A program made the translations under genes and the position numbers. Shown here piece after piece: positions 17,670-26,008 of a stretch of 64,000 bases of DNA. Where the stretch lies: contig NZ_QUMT01000006.1 of the NCBI RefSeq assembly GCF_003387155.1, positions 62,001 to 126,000 of the forward strand, written 5' to 3'. Under the pieces are notes generated by a model that worked only from the letters and a program-made list of their open reading frames with translations, made no database searches and was not told the origin of the DNA. This stretch comes from Roseateles depolymerans (lineage in GTDB: Bacteria; Pseudomonadota; Gammaproteobacteria; Burkholderiales; Burkholderiaceae_C). Within the stretch, counting starts at the first letter, position 1; each line of letters begins with the position of its first letter.

Positions 17670-18341
17670 TCACTGGATCAGCGCCCCGCCGTCCAGGTCG
17701 ATGACCGCGCCGGTCATGAAGGGGTTGTCGATGGCGAGCAGATAGCCCTGCGCCACCTCTTCAGGCCGCCCGGTGCGGCCGGCGGGAAGGCTGCGCGCGG
17801 CGCGGTCCAGCATGGCGCTCCGTGCTTCCGGGGTGAGCGCCGCGTAGGCTTCGGTGTCGGTCAGGCCCGGGCTCACCACGTTCACGCGCAGGGGCGACAG
17901 CTCGCGCGCCAGCACTTTGGCCACGGCCTCCAGGCCGGCATTCATGGCGGTCTTCACCAGGGTGCCGGGCACCGCGCGACGGGACAGGAAGCCCGATGTG
18001 AGCGTCAGGCTGCCACCGGTTCGCAGGCGCCGCGCTGCGGCCTGCGCGACCCGCAGGCTCCCCCAGAACTTCACCTCGAAAGCGGCTTGGGCAGCCTCCA
18101 GCGACAGATCCGTCAACGGGCCGGCAGGTGCCTGCGAGCCGGCGGTGACCACCACGTGATCCACAGGCCCCAGCGACTCGAAGAAGCGCTCCACGGCGGG
18201 CGCATCGCTCAGGTCCAGCCCGCTGCGGCGGCCCGCCTCGATCACACGCCCTGGACGCTGACGCAGCGCGTCCACCACCGCCCGGCCAATGCCGGTATGG
18301 CCGCCCACCACCACTGAGACCGTCTGGTCGGAAAAGCTCAT
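17670..18341 (-). CDS. Atypical short-chain dehydrogenase/reductase
   Basis: A 223-residue Rossmann protein. The dinucleotide loop is VVVGGHTGIGRAV, the adenine-pocket Asp is in GLDLSDAP, the HVVVTAG strand replaces the usual NNAG, and the C-terminal half has VVSPGLTDTE and AVIDLDGGALI. The usual SDR Tyr-x-x-x-Lys is not conserved: the Lys is in GTLVKTAMNAG, but the position four residues before it is Gly. The catalytic Ser is probably in LTSGFLS. It may use another acid or have lost classical activity. It is coupled by position to the alkene reductase and divergent from LysR. Confidence 0.85.
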   Translation of the reverse strand: MSFSDQTVSVVVGGHTGIGRAVVDALRQRPGRVIEAGRRSGLDLSDAPAVERFFESLGPVDHVVVTAGSQAPAGPLTDLSLEAAQAAFEVKFWGSLRVAQAAARRLRTGGSLTLTSGFLSRRAVPGTLVKTAMNAGLEAVAKVLARELSPLRVNVVSPGLTDTEAYAALTPEARSAMLDRAARSLPAGRTGRPEEVAQGYLLAIDNPFMTGAVIDLDGGALIQ

Positions 18342-18410
18342 GACTCAACTCCTGGAATGAAGCGCGCCGCCCGGAAGGGTCGAGCGCGGAGAACGCTGGG
18401 AGCGACTCTA

Positions 18411-18460
18411 GATATTCCGACCTGGGTTGATAATGGGTTGGCCAGTTAAATGATATTTCG
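18411..18460. promoter_or_regulatory. Candidate LysR operator pair in the SDR-lysR divergent region
   Basis: GATATTCCG (18411-18419) is nearly repeated as GATATTTCG (18452-18460), 41 bases apart, about four helical turns, in the 140-bp divergent intergenic region. That spacing would suit a LysR tetramer covering both promoters. This is inference from spacing alone. Confidence 0.35.
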
Positions 18461-18481
18461 GCGCATCCGAACAATAAGCCC

Positions 18482-19387
18482 ATGCTCGACGGCCTCAAGC
18501 TCTTCCTGACCATCCTCGAAAAGGGCGGCCTGTCTGCGGCCGGGCGGGAGCTGGGCCTGTCCCCGGCCTCGGTGAGCGAGCGTCTGGCAGCGCTGGAAGC
18601 GCACTACGGCGTGACGCTGCTGACGCGCACCACCCGCTCGCTGCGCCTCACCGAGGAGGGTCGGGTGCTGGCCGAGGGCGCCCGGCGCCTGCTGGCGGAA
18701 TCGGAAGAGCTGGAGAGCCGCATTCGGCTGGGGGTGGACAAGCTGTCCGGGCCGGTGAGGCTCAGCGCCCCGGTGGACCTGGGGCACCAGCGCCTCGTGC
18801 CCGTACTGGACCGCTTTCTGGCCGAGCACCCGGAGGTGTCGGTCGATCTGGACCTGACCGACGGCGTGGTCGATCTGGTCAGCCAGGGCATGGACTTCGC
18901 GGTCCGGTACGGCGCTCTGCCGGACAGCGGCCTGAAATCCCGTCCGCTGGGCCACAACCGACGGGTGGTCTGCGCATCACCCGCTTATCTCCAGGCGCAT
19001 GGCACGCCGCAGCATCCGGACGACCTGATCCACCACGATTGCATCGTGATGCGCTTTGGCGTGCACAGCGACCGGGCCTGGACCTTCCACCTCAACGGCC
19101 AGCCGCACACGGTGACGGTCAAAGGCCGCCGGGTGGCCAATCAGGGTCAGTTGGTGCGGCAGTGGTGCCTGTCGGGCCACGGCCTGTGCCGCAAGTCGGT
19201 CTGGGACGTGCAGGCGGACCTGGACAGCGGGCGGCTGGTGGAGGTGTTGCCGGAATTCGCCAGCGAGCATTCGGCAGTGCAGATCGTCTATGCGGCCACG
19301 CGGGTGCAGCCGCGGCGGGTGCGCGCGCTGATGGACCGCATTGCGGAGGCCTTTGCGCCGGGGACGACGGGCCCGACACAGGCCTGA
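18482..19387 (+). CDS. LysR-family transcriptional regulator
   Basis: A 301-residue regulator. The N-terminal winged helix (residues 1-60) contains GGLSAAGRELGLSPASVSERLAALE, and the effector-binding domain follows from about residue 90 (GPVRLSAPVDLGHQRLVPVL). PGS-like elements such as DFAVRYGALPDSGL and the hinge at VWDVQADLDSGRLVEVLPE place it in the subgroup that often controls neighbouring oxidoreductases. It is divergent from the SDR-alkene reductase pair, its likely target. The inducer is unknown. Confidence 0.93.
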   Translation: MLDGLKLFLTILEKGGLSAAGRELGLSPASVSERLAALEAHYGVTLLTRTTRSLRLTEEGRVLAEGARRLLAESEELESRIRLGVDKLSGPVRLSAPVDLGHQRLVPVLDRFLAEHPEVSVDLDLTDGVVDLVSQGMDFAVRYGALPDSGLKSRPLGHNRRVVCASPAYLQAHGTPQHPDDLIHHDCIVMRFGVHSDRAWTFHLNGQPHTVTVKGRRVANQGQLVRQWCLSGHGLCRKSVWDVQADLDSGRLVEVLPEFASEHSAVQIVYAATRVQPRRVRALMDRIAEAFAPGTTGPTQA

Positions 19388-19436
19388 AGCGCGTCGCAGC
19401 ACCGGGGGCAAGGCCCGCCCGACGCCGCCCGGCCCC

Positions 19437-19934
19437 TCATTCTTCGCGATCGAGGTTGGCCTTGACCTTGCCCAGCAGCGCCAGCAATTGCTGCTGCTCT
19501 TCGGCGGACATCCCCTGCACCGCATTCACCGACAGATGCCGCGACGCACGACGCAGCGCCTGCTGAACCGCCCGGCCCTGCTCGCTCAGTTGCAGACGCA
19601 CCTGACGGCGGTCCTGCTCGTCCGCTTCGGCCGTGAGCAGGCCGCGCTCACGCAGGCCCTTGATCAGCCGCGCCAACTGCGCCTTGTCACGTCCGCTGTG
19701 CTGGGCCAGGTCGCTCTGGGTCGCGCCCGGGTGACGATGGAAGAAGCCCAGCACCTTGCCGTCCATGTGCGTGATGTCGTGCGGGCCGTCCTTCAACACG
19801 CGGTACTGCCGGGCGCGGTATTGATGCATCACCGTGTGGATGAGCTCCAGCACATCGTCGTCCGAGCGCCGGGATCGATCGGCAGCCGACGCGCCCCGGC
19901 CCATGCCCCTGCCGTCAGTGGTGTTGGTTGACAT
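19437..19934 (-). CDS. MarR-family transcriptional regulator
   Basis: A 165-residue winged-helix regulator from the ATG at 19934. After a basic N-terminus of about 25 residues the domain shows LGFFHRHPGATQSDLAQHSGRDKAQLARLIKGLRERGLL, followed by the wing Asp-Arg pair in DEQDRRQVRLQLSEQGRAV and a C-terminal dimerisation helix. The gene is divergent from the siderophore-interacting reductase. A perfect palindrome overlaps its own start codon, which suggests autorepression. The ligand is unknown; link to iron, redox stress or a phenolic ligand is inferred only from the neighbour. Confidence 0.92.
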   Translation of the reverse strand: MSTNTTDGRGMGRGASAADRSRRSDDDVLELIHTVMHQYRARQYRVLKDGPHDITHMDGKVLGFFHRHPGATQSDLAQHSGRDKAQLARLIKGLRERGLLTAEADEQDRRQVRLQLSEQGRAVQQALRRASRHLSVNAVQGMSAEEQQQLLALLGKVKANLDREE

Positions 19935-19971
19935 TGTCAATTGAATTCGGAATGATGGATGACATTGTCAA
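19928..19971. promoter_or_regulatory. Two near-identical palindromic operators between marR and the SIP gene
   Basis: TTGACATTGTCAA at 19928-19940 is a perfect inverted repeat (TTGACA-T-TGTCAA) overlapping the marR start codon. TGACATTGTCAA recurs at 19960-19971. Each also contains a TTGACA -35-like hexamer, one facing each direction; on the plus strand TTGACA is followed after 17 bases by AATGAT. The centres are about 31 bases apart. These are most likely MarR sites that repress both divergent genes. Confidence 0.7.
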
Positions 19972-19991
19972 CGATAGATCCCATCCCCGCA

Positions 19992-20753
19992 ATGACTGCT
20001 TCCCTGCCCCATTCCAAAGCCGACGAGGCGGACAGCCCGAGCCGCGTGCGCCGCGTCCGCCATGAGATCAAGAAGCGTGAGCTGAGCGTTGTCGCGGCGG
20101 AATCGATCACGCCAAACATGCGCCGCATCACCCTGGCGGGCGACTCGCTAGAGGACTTCATCAGCGCGTCCTTCGATGACCACATCAAGCTGTTCTTCCC
20201 CGGAGAGGGCGAAGCGCCCGCGATGCGGGACTACACCCCACGCGCCTTCAGCAATGCCGAGCGCCGACTGGTGATCGAATTCGCCCAGCACGGGGACGGC
20301 CCCGCCGCATCGTGGTCCGCCGCTGCGCAGCCAGGCGACACGCTCACCATCGGCGGACCGCGCGGCTCGTTCATCATCCCGACCGACTACGACTGGCATC
20401 TGCTGGCCGGTGATGAGACGGCGCTGCCGGCCATCGCCCGCCGTCTGGAAGAGTTGCCGGCGGGCACACGCGCCATCGTGCTGCTGCAGGTGGCGCCGGC
20501 GGATCGCCGGCCGCTCGCATCGCAAGCCGATGTGATGCTGCACTGGGTGGACAGCGATGCCGCGCTGCTGGACGCCGCTCGCGCCCTCACGCTGCCCGCC
20601 GGCGAAGGGTATGCCTGGTGCGCGGGCGAAGCGCAGACCATGGCGGCAATGCGCCAGATCCTGGTGGAGGAAAAAGGCCATGACCGCCATGCCATCCGCG
20701 CGGCGGCTTACTGGAAGCGCGGGACTGCGCATCATCACGAGAATCTGGGCTAA
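19992..20753 (+). CDS. Siderophore-interacting protein / ferric-siderophore reductase (YqjH/ViuB-like)
   Basis: A 253-residue FAD-dependent reductase that releases iron from imported ferric siderophores using NADPH. The FAD-binding motif RDYTPRAF is near residue 80, the isoalloxazine/diphosphate loop is GDTLTIGGPRGSF, the NAD(P)H-binding side has LLAGDETALPAIARRLEEL, and the C-terminal EEKGHDRHAIRAAAYWKRG is characteristic of the SIP family. The start is ambiguous: an ATG at 19959 is also open but would put the second operator inside the gene, so I favour 19992. Confidence 0.9.
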   Translation: MTASLPHSKADEADSPSRVRRVRHEIKKRELSVVAAESITPNMRRITLAGDSLEDFISASFDDHIKLFFPGEGEAPAMRDYTPRAFSNAERRLVIEFAQHGDGPAASWSAAAQPGDTLTIGGPRGSFIIPTDYDWHLLAGDETALPAIARRLEELPAGTRAIVLLQVAPADRRPLASQADVMLHWVDSDAALLDAARALTLPAGEGYAWCAGEAQTMAAMRQILVEEKGHDRHAIRAAAYWKRGTAHHHENLG

Positions 20754-20855
20754 GGCTGAGGCCTTCCGCCCATGGCACACTGCGCGGCGCGAGCAGCCGC
20801 CAGCCTCCTCCAGGCCGGCGGCCCTGCGCAAGCCCGTGTTGTTGAGGAGTCGTGA

Positions 20856-21353
20856 TTGCACCCGGAACGCCCGAAGTCCCCGTTGATGCCGCCCGCATCG
20901 TCCGCCACCGCTCCCGCCCGCGCCCCCGCTCCGTCCCCCTCCGCCACACCGCGCAACCGTCCGTCGTCCTGGCTGGCGGACGTGGCCCAGGGCGAGACCT
21001 GGCGTCAGGTCTGGCGTCTGCTGTGTGTGATCACCGTGGTGGGCGTCAGCTGGCTGGCTTTCACGCCCAATCCGCCTCCAGCGGCCGACCTGGGCTGGGA
21101 CAAGGCCAATCACTTCACCGCCTTCGGCACGCTCGCCTTCCTGGGCATGCAGTGCCTGCGACCCCGCGCGGGTCGCGCGTGGTGGGTGCTGGCCGCCATG
21201 CTGGCGTTCGGCGTGCTGATCGAGCTGGTGCAGTCGCAGATCCCCGGTCGCGATGCCGACGCACAGGACGTACTGGCCGACATGATGGGCGCTGTGATGG
21301 GCCTGGCCGTTCATGCCGTCGCGATGTGGGGCGTGCGGCGGTTCACGCGCTGA
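20856..21353 (+). CDS. VanZ-like membrane protein
   Basis: A 165-residue protein with four predicted membrane helices. The TTG at 20856 has GAGGAG 6 bases upstream and is the best start; an ATG at 20886 would remove ten residues. After a Pro/Ala/Ser-rich cytoplasmic N-terminus of about 40 residues comes LLCVITVVGVSWLAFTP, then WDKANHFTAFGTLAFLGM, a helix from WWVLAAMLAFGVLIELVQS and the motif GRDADAQDVLADMMGAVMG. The DK..H and R..D..D..AN positions are typical of VanZ-family proteins. Function outside glycopeptide resistance is unknown. Confidence 0.8.
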   Translation: MHPERPKSPLMPPASSATAPARAPAPSPSATPRNRPSSWLADVAQGETWRQVWRLLCVITVVGVSWLAFTPNPPPAADLGWDKANHFTAFGTLAFLGMQCLRPRAGRAWWVLAAMLAFGVLIELVQSQIPGRDADAQDVLADMMGAVMGLAVHAVAMWGVRRFTR

Positions 21354-21440
21354 GGGTAGCCACGATCCTGCTGACTAGCCGACGACCCGCTTCGCCGCCC
21401 AGCAGCTTTGCTGCTTTGCCCCCGCTTGCCGCTGGCGGAT

Positions 21441-22262
21441 TCAGCCTTCGCTGGCCCAGCTCTCGCTCAAATCCCGCCGCGCCATGGCAATGGCCACCGC
21501 CTGAGCCCGGTTGCTCGCGCCCAGCTTGCGCAGAATCTTGCGCACATGGTTCTTCACGGTGAACATGCTGATGCCCAGCTGCACCGCGATGCCCTCGTTG
21601 CTCAAGCCCGCACGCAGACCTTCCACGATCTGTTGCTCCCGCGGCGTCACCAGCGCGCCGGCACGGGCTGCTACTGCCTGCGGCTTGGGCGCCACGCGCG
21701 ACCGGCGCCAGACCGCCTGCAGCGCGGGCGTCATCAGCTCGAATTGCTGGACCTGTTCTTCGGTCCAGCCCTCCCCGGCCAACAGGAACAGCCCGTCCGG
21801 CCGCTCGCCATCGGCGCCCACGCCATGCACCAGCACGCTGCGCAGGCCGGCCTCCAGCAGCGGCGCGAACAGCGCGGATTCATCGGTGGCCACCCTCAGT
21901 GGACGGCGTCCCGGCGCCCAGCGGCGCATCAGGTGCAGCCACAGGCCGTGCTCCGGCGCCTCCAGTTGCGCCTGCAGCGTCTGCGGCACCGCCTTGAGGT
22001 TGAACATCTGCGCCGCCAGACGACCACCCGGTGGCACGGCGCCCAGACACACCAGCACCTGATGCGGCACCAGCGGCTGCAAGCGACTCTGGCTCCACAC
22101 GAAGAACTGCGCCGGCGTGGTGGGCTGCCGTGCACTCCAGAGCGCCTCCAGCACCCGCTCGACCACCAGCCGGTCCTGCAGCCAGTCCGGCGGAACGGTG
22201 TCGCCGCGGTCCATCCAGGCGCGGTCGTGAGGGCTTTCGGAAGACAGTGGAATCAGCGACAT
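21441..22262 (-). CDS. EpsA-like LuxR-family transcriptional regulator
   Basis: A 273-residue protein. The N-terminal 190 residues resemble the EpsA family of exopolysaccharide/exosortase-associated regulators (QFFVWSQSRLQPLVPHQVLVC). The C-terminal LuxR/FixJ helix-turn-helix is complete: LVTPREQQIVEGLRAGLSNEGIAVQLGISMFTVKNHVRKIL. There is no receiver domain or signal peptide. Family members control polysaccharide loci, but no such locus is within this window. It is divergent from egtB across 254 bases and convergent with the VanZ-like gene. Confidence 0.85.
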   Translation of the reverse strand: MSLIPLSSESPHDRAWMDRGDTVPPDWLQDRLVVERVLEALWSARQPTTPAQFFVWSQSRLQPLVPHQVLVCLGAVPPGGRLAAQMFNLKAVPQTLQAQLEAPEHGLWLHLMRRWAPGRRPLRVATDESALFAPLLEAGLRSVLVHGVGADGERPDGLFLLAGEGWTEEQVQQFELMTPALQAVWRRSRVAPKPQAVAARAGALVTPREQQIVEGLRAGLSNEGIAVQLGISMFTVKNHVRKILRKLGASNRAQAVAIAMARRDLSESWASEG

Positions 22263-22516
22263 GGGTCCATGCGTGAGCCGTGACGCAGGCAGACTGCCCG
22301 CCTTGCATGACGCGGCGATGAAGCTGCCAGCGCCTGTCCCCTGCTTCTCTGTCCCGAGTGTCCCAGCGCGCGGGAACCGGACTTGCCCATCCTGACATCC
22401 GTTGGCAGTTTGAGAAGGTCATGCGCCCAATGGGAGTGGCACCTGGCGGGCGCAATCAGGCCAAATCAGATACCGTAGAGAAGCGGCTCGCCCCCTCGGG
22501 CCGCAGGAGTCGCTTG
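22263..22516. other. Divergent epsA-egtB intergenic region
   Basis: A 254-bp gap that must hold the promoters of both genes. I see no convincing TTGACA/TATAAT pair, no clear lux-box palindrome and no ORF of good codon use. The egtB ribosome site AGGAG is at 22505-22509. Confidence 0.4.
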
Positions 22517-23878
22517 ATGTCGGATTTCCACAGGCCGCTGCCGCAGCGGCATGAACTTGCGCGTCGTTTTGACGCTGTGCGCGCGCACACCCTGGCCCTG
22601 GTGGAAACCTTGTCGCCCGAGGACCAATCGGCCCAGTCGATGCCCGATGCGAGCCCCGCCAAATGGCATCAGGCCCACACCACCTGGTTCTTTGAAGCGC
22701 TGCTGCTGCGCCCGCACCTGAGCGGCTACCAGCCGCTGGATGAGCGCTACCACTACCTCTTCAACTCGTATTACGAAGGCCTGGGGCCGCGGCACCCACG
22801 TCCGCAGCGCGGGCTGCTGACACGCCCGTCGTTGGCGCAGGTGCGTCGGTACAGGGAGCATGTGGAGGCGCATCTGCATCAGCTCATCGAGCAGTGCAGC
22901 GATGCGTTGTGGCCGCAGGTGTCGGACACGCTGGAGCTGGGGCTGCAGCATGAGCAGCAGCATCAGGAGCTGATCCTCACCGACGCGCTGCACCTGCTCT
23001 CCTGCCACCCCTGGCGGCCTGCGCTGCTGATGCATCCGCCGATGGAGCGCCGCGTCACGCCGATGGGCTGGTGCAGTCATCCGGGCGGCCTGGTGGAGAT
23101 CGGGCATGCAGGCGGCGGCTTCGCCTTCGACAATGAAGGCCCCCGGCACCGCGTCTGGCTGGAGCCCTACGAGATTGCGGACCGCCTGGTGAGCTGCGGG
23201 GACTATCTGCGCTTCATCGAAGACGGCGGTTATCAGGAGCCGCGCTGGTGGCTGTCCGAAGGCTGGGCGACGGTGCAGGCGCAGCAGTGGAAGGCACCGG
23301 TCTATTGGCTGGAAGACGGTGACATCGGCGATAACAGCCCCAGCAGCGAGAGCAGCCGAAGCGTCGGCGACAGCGCCACCGCCACCGCCCTACGGGCCGA
23401 CCACGGCACGAGCGGCCACGGCGCCCGCTGGTCGGTCTTCGGCCTGCAGGGGGTGCAACCCCTGGACCCGGCCGCCCCGGTGATGAACCTGAGCTTCTAT
23501 GAAGCCGCCGCTTACGCCGAATGGGCCGGCGCCCGACTCCCCTCCGAAGCCGAGTGGGAAGCCGCCATCGGCCTGCCCGGCATGCAGCAGTTGTGGGACC
23601 AGGCCTGGCAGTGGACCCGCTCCGCCTACCACCCCTATCCCGGCTTCCGCCCGATCGAGGGCGTGGCCTCGGAATACAACGGCAAGTTCATGGTGGGCCA
23701 GTTGGTGCTGCGCGGCGGCAGCCTGGCCACACCACCGGGTCACACACGGCCCACCTACCGCAACTTCTTCCCCCCGGGCGCACGCTGGCAGTTCAGCGGG
23801 CTGCGTCTGGCCCGCGATGCCAGCCACCGCGGGTCGGACTCGCAGCGCCCTTCCCCCAGCCCGGAGACCTCCGCATGA
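22517..23878 (+). CDS. egtB: Ergothioneine biosynthesis protein EgtB (sulfoxide synthase)
   Basis: A 453-residue non-heme iron enzyme that joins hercynine to cysteine or gamma-glutamylcysteine with O2 to form the sulfoxide intermediate. The N-terminal DinB-like domain carries KWHQAHTTWFFE and the iron ligands in QHEQQHQELIL; the C-terminal formylglycine-enzyme-like domain has SFYEAAAYAEWAGARLPSEA and RGGSLATPPGHTRPTYRNFF. An unusual Ser/Gly/Ala-rich insert (about residues 270-300) separates the two halves. The start at 22517 has AGGAG 7 bases upstream. Its stop overlaps the egtD start by 4 bases (ATGA), so the two are translationally coupled. No egtA, egtC or egtE is nearby. Confidence 0.93.
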   Translation: MSDFHRPLPQRHELARRFDAVRAHTLALVETLSPEDQSAQSMPDASPAKWHQAHTTWFFEALLLRPHLSGYQPLDERYHYLFNSYYEGLGPRHPRPQRGLLTRPSLAQVRRYREHVEAHLHQLIEQCSDALWPQVSDTLELGLQHEQQHQELILTDALHLLSCHPWRPALLMHPPMERRVTPMGWCSHPGGLVEIGHAGGGFAFDNEGPRHRVWLEPYEIADRLVSCGDYLRFIEDGGYQEPRWWLSEGWATVQAQQWKAPVYWLEDGDIGDNSPSSESSRSVGDSATATALRADHGTSGHGARWSVFGLQGVQPLDPAAPVMNLSFYEAAAYAEWAGARLPSEAEWEAAIGLPGMQQLWDQAWQWTRSAYHPYPGFRPIEGVASEYNGKFMVGQLVLRGGSLATPPGHTRPTYRNFFPPGARWQFSGLRLARDASHRGSDSQRPSPSPETSA

Positions 23879-24789
23879 GCAGTTTCGCCGACGACCTTCA
23901 CGCCGCCCTGGCGGGACCGGACCATTCGATCTCCCCCAAGTACTTCTACGACGCCAAAGGCTCCGCGCTGTTTGAACAGATCTGCGAATTGCCGGAGTAC
24001 TACCCCACCCGCACCGAGGTGGCGCTGCTGCAGCGTCATGCCGCCGAGCTGGCGCAGCGGATGGGGCCCCAGGCGCAGCTGATCGAATACGGCGCCGGCG
24101 CGCTGATGAAGGTCAGGCTGCTGCTGGCCCATCTGGATCGCTGTCACAGCTTCGTGCCGGTGGACATCTCCGGGCCCCATCTGCTGGAGGCCTGCAAGGC
24201 CCTGCAGCGGGACTTCCCGGCCTTGTCCATCACGCCGGTGGTGGCGGACTTCACCCGGGACCATGAGCTGCCGCCAGCCCCGGACGGCGGCCAGCGCATC
24301 GGGTTCTTTCCGGGGTCCAGCATCGGCAACTTCACGCCGGAGGAAGCGCTGAGCTTTCTGCGCATGCTGCGCGAGGAACTGGATGGCGGCGCCCTGCTGA
24401 TCGGCGCCGACCTGATCAAGGAACCGGGGGTGCTGCATGCCGCCTACAACGATGCCGCCGGCATCACCGGGCGCTTCAATCTGAACCTGCTGCACCATGC
24501 GCAGCGGGAATTGGGGCTGGAGTTTGATCCGCGAGGGTTCGACCACTACGCGTTCTACGAGCCACGCCATCACCGCATCGAGATGCACCTGATGCCCCGA
24601 GGCGTCCAGGAGCTGCAACTGCAGGGGCGTCGCTACCGGCTGTCTCCGGGCGAGAGCCTGCACACGGAGAACTCACACAAGTACAGCGTGGAGGGCTTCC
24701 AGGCGATTGCCCGCGAGGCGGGCTTCGATCCGCAACACTGCTGGACCGATGACAAGAACTGGTTCAGCCTGCACTGGCTGAAGGCCTGA
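23875..24789 (+). CDS. egtD: L-histidine N(alpha)-methyltransferase EgtD
   Basis: A 304-residue SAM-dependent enzyme that trimethylates histidine to hercynine, the first ergothioneine step. Family motifs: SPKYFYDAKGSALFEQICEL, EYYPTRTEVALL, LIEYGAGALMKVRLLL (SAM site), VPVDISGPHLL, GFFPGSSIGNF, GADLIKEPGVLHAAYND (histidine site) and the C-terminal ENSHKYSVEGF. All conserved blocks are present; it is slightly shorter than the mycobacterial enzyme. It overlaps egtB by 4 bases. Confidence 0.95.
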   Translation: MSSFADDLHAALAGPDHSISPKYFYDAKGSALFEQICELPEYYPTRTEVALLQRHAAELAQRMGPQAQLIEYGAGALMKVRLLLAHLDRCHSFVPVDISGPHLLEACKALQRDFPALSITPVVADFTRDHELPPAPDGGQRIGFFPGSSIGNFTPEEALSFLRMLREELDGGALLIGADLIKEPGVLHAAYNDAAGITGRFNLNLLHHAQRELGLEFDPRGFDHYAFYEPRHHRIEMHLMPRGVQELQLQGRRYRLSPGESLHTENSHKYSVEGFQAIAREAGFDPQHCWTDDKNWFSLHWLKA

Positions 24790-24806
24790 TCGGCCGGGAG
24801 GCTGGA

Positions 24807-25568
24807 TCAGTCGTTCAGACCGTAGCCGTAGACGTCGGCGAGCCGGCGCAGCAGCTGCGGCTCTTCGTTCTTGCGGAAGAAGTAAGGGAACAGCGAGCGG
24901 CAACGGCCGGTTTCATTGAGGGTGCCACCCAGCCGCTTGAGATGCTGCAGGCCGTCCTGCACCTTCAGGCTCATCAGCACCGCCGGAGCGCCAACGCCGC
25001 GGTGCAGCCGCTCATCCCCGTGGATCTTGAAGTCCAGCATGCGCTGGTAGAAGGCCTTGTGGCGGGGGTTCACCTCGATCACCAGATGGTTGGCATTCCA
25101 GTGATGGAAGGCATGCAGGTAAGCGAAGTGGAACAGGCTGGCCAGCACCAGCTTGGACGGCGCATCCGGCTCGGCCGCCAGCCGGGTGAATTCACACAGC
25201 TGCAGGCCCTGGCGGCGCATCCGCCCGAGTTCATCAGAAAAACTCTGGTCCGCACCCAGAACGCCAGCGTCCCGACGAATGCCGACGGTGGAGACCAGCC
25301 GGCCTTCAAAGTAAGCGCCGAAGGTGACGTCCGCCGGACGGGTGAGTTTGTACCCGCGAGATGCGTAACGGCGTTCCATCAGGTCCAGGCCTGCAGCGTC
25401 ATCCATCAGCGCGCGGATTTCCAGGCGCCCAGCTTCCGTGTCCCGGAAAAGCAGATGGACGGAATCAGTGCGAGGGAACGCGATTTGCCGATTGAATGGC
25501 TGGAAGGCCTGCAAAGGGCTTGCAGGGGCTTCGAGCTCGATGCTCAAACCAGGCGCTTCATCGCTCAT
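24807..25568 (-). CDS. FeeM-like N-acyl amino acid synthase / GNAT acyltransferase
   Basis: A 253-residue protein starting at the ATG at 25568, which has GGAG 6 bases upstream; an ATG at 25586 is also open. The core shows the FeeM/autoinducer-synthase-like GNAT fold: MERRYASRGY, VTFGAYFEGRLVSTVGIRRD, LQLCEFTRLAAEPDAPS, HLVIEVNPRHKAFYQRMLDF and GAPAVLMSL. FeeM-type enzymes transfer an acyl group from acyl-ACP to an amino acid, making long-chain N-acyl amino acids that can be signals. A similar fold occurs in the exosortase-associated acyltransferases, so that is the main alternative. It converges with egtD. Confidence 0.78.
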   Translation of the reverse strand: MSDEAPGLSIELEAPASPLQAFQPFNRQIAFPRTDSVHLLFRDTEAGRLEIRALMDDAAGLDLMERRYASRGYKLTRPADVTFGAYFEGRLVSTVGIRRDAGVLGADQSFSDELGRMRRQGLQLCEFTRLAAEPDAPSKLVLASLFHFAYLHAFHHWNANHLVIEVNPRHKAFYQRMLDFKIHGDERLHRGVGAPAVLMSLKVQDGLQHLKRLGGTLNETGRCRSLFPYFFRKNEEPQLLRRLADVYGYGLND

Positions 25569-26008
25569 TCCCAACTCCAGACTCATCGGTTATGGAGCCA
25601 AAGTCTAGGCGCCGCCCCAGGTAATAGATCCGGCCGCTACGATAGTTAACAATTGCGACGAAGGGCTTACGGACCTGTCGCTACTGGAGGGGGCGGGTCA
25701 ATCCCCCATTGACGAGTCCCCCCGCGAATGAGGGAACCGGGTTACAGAGTGGCTGCCTACGCTGTATGCCGCGCCACGCCTCGCTTTGGGGCATTCGTGC
25801 CTGAAACGAGCTTGCGGAAAACCCTGCCGTAGAAATGACCCTCCAGCGCCGTTCGGAAGCCGAAATCGGCGCGCCAAGTTGTCCCTCTTTGTAGGATAAA
25901 ACCCACTAGGGCCAGGGGTCTTCTTTCGGGATATGAACGAAACGCCCGCTCTGGGGCGTCTGCGTTCGAAGCGCGGGACGATTTAGCGCTTGCTCAGCGC
26001 TCCATTCG
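25569..26008. other. 440-bp intergenic region
   Basis: No open frame of good codon use is present. Two short hairpins are visible: ACGCCC with GGGCGT around 25941-25960, and AGCGC with GCGCT around 25986-26002 just beyond the stop of the PcaB-like gene; neither is followed by a T run. The right part should hold the end of the PcaB-like transcript and the left part the promoter of the FeeM-like gene. Nothing else is recognisable. Confidence 0.4.
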
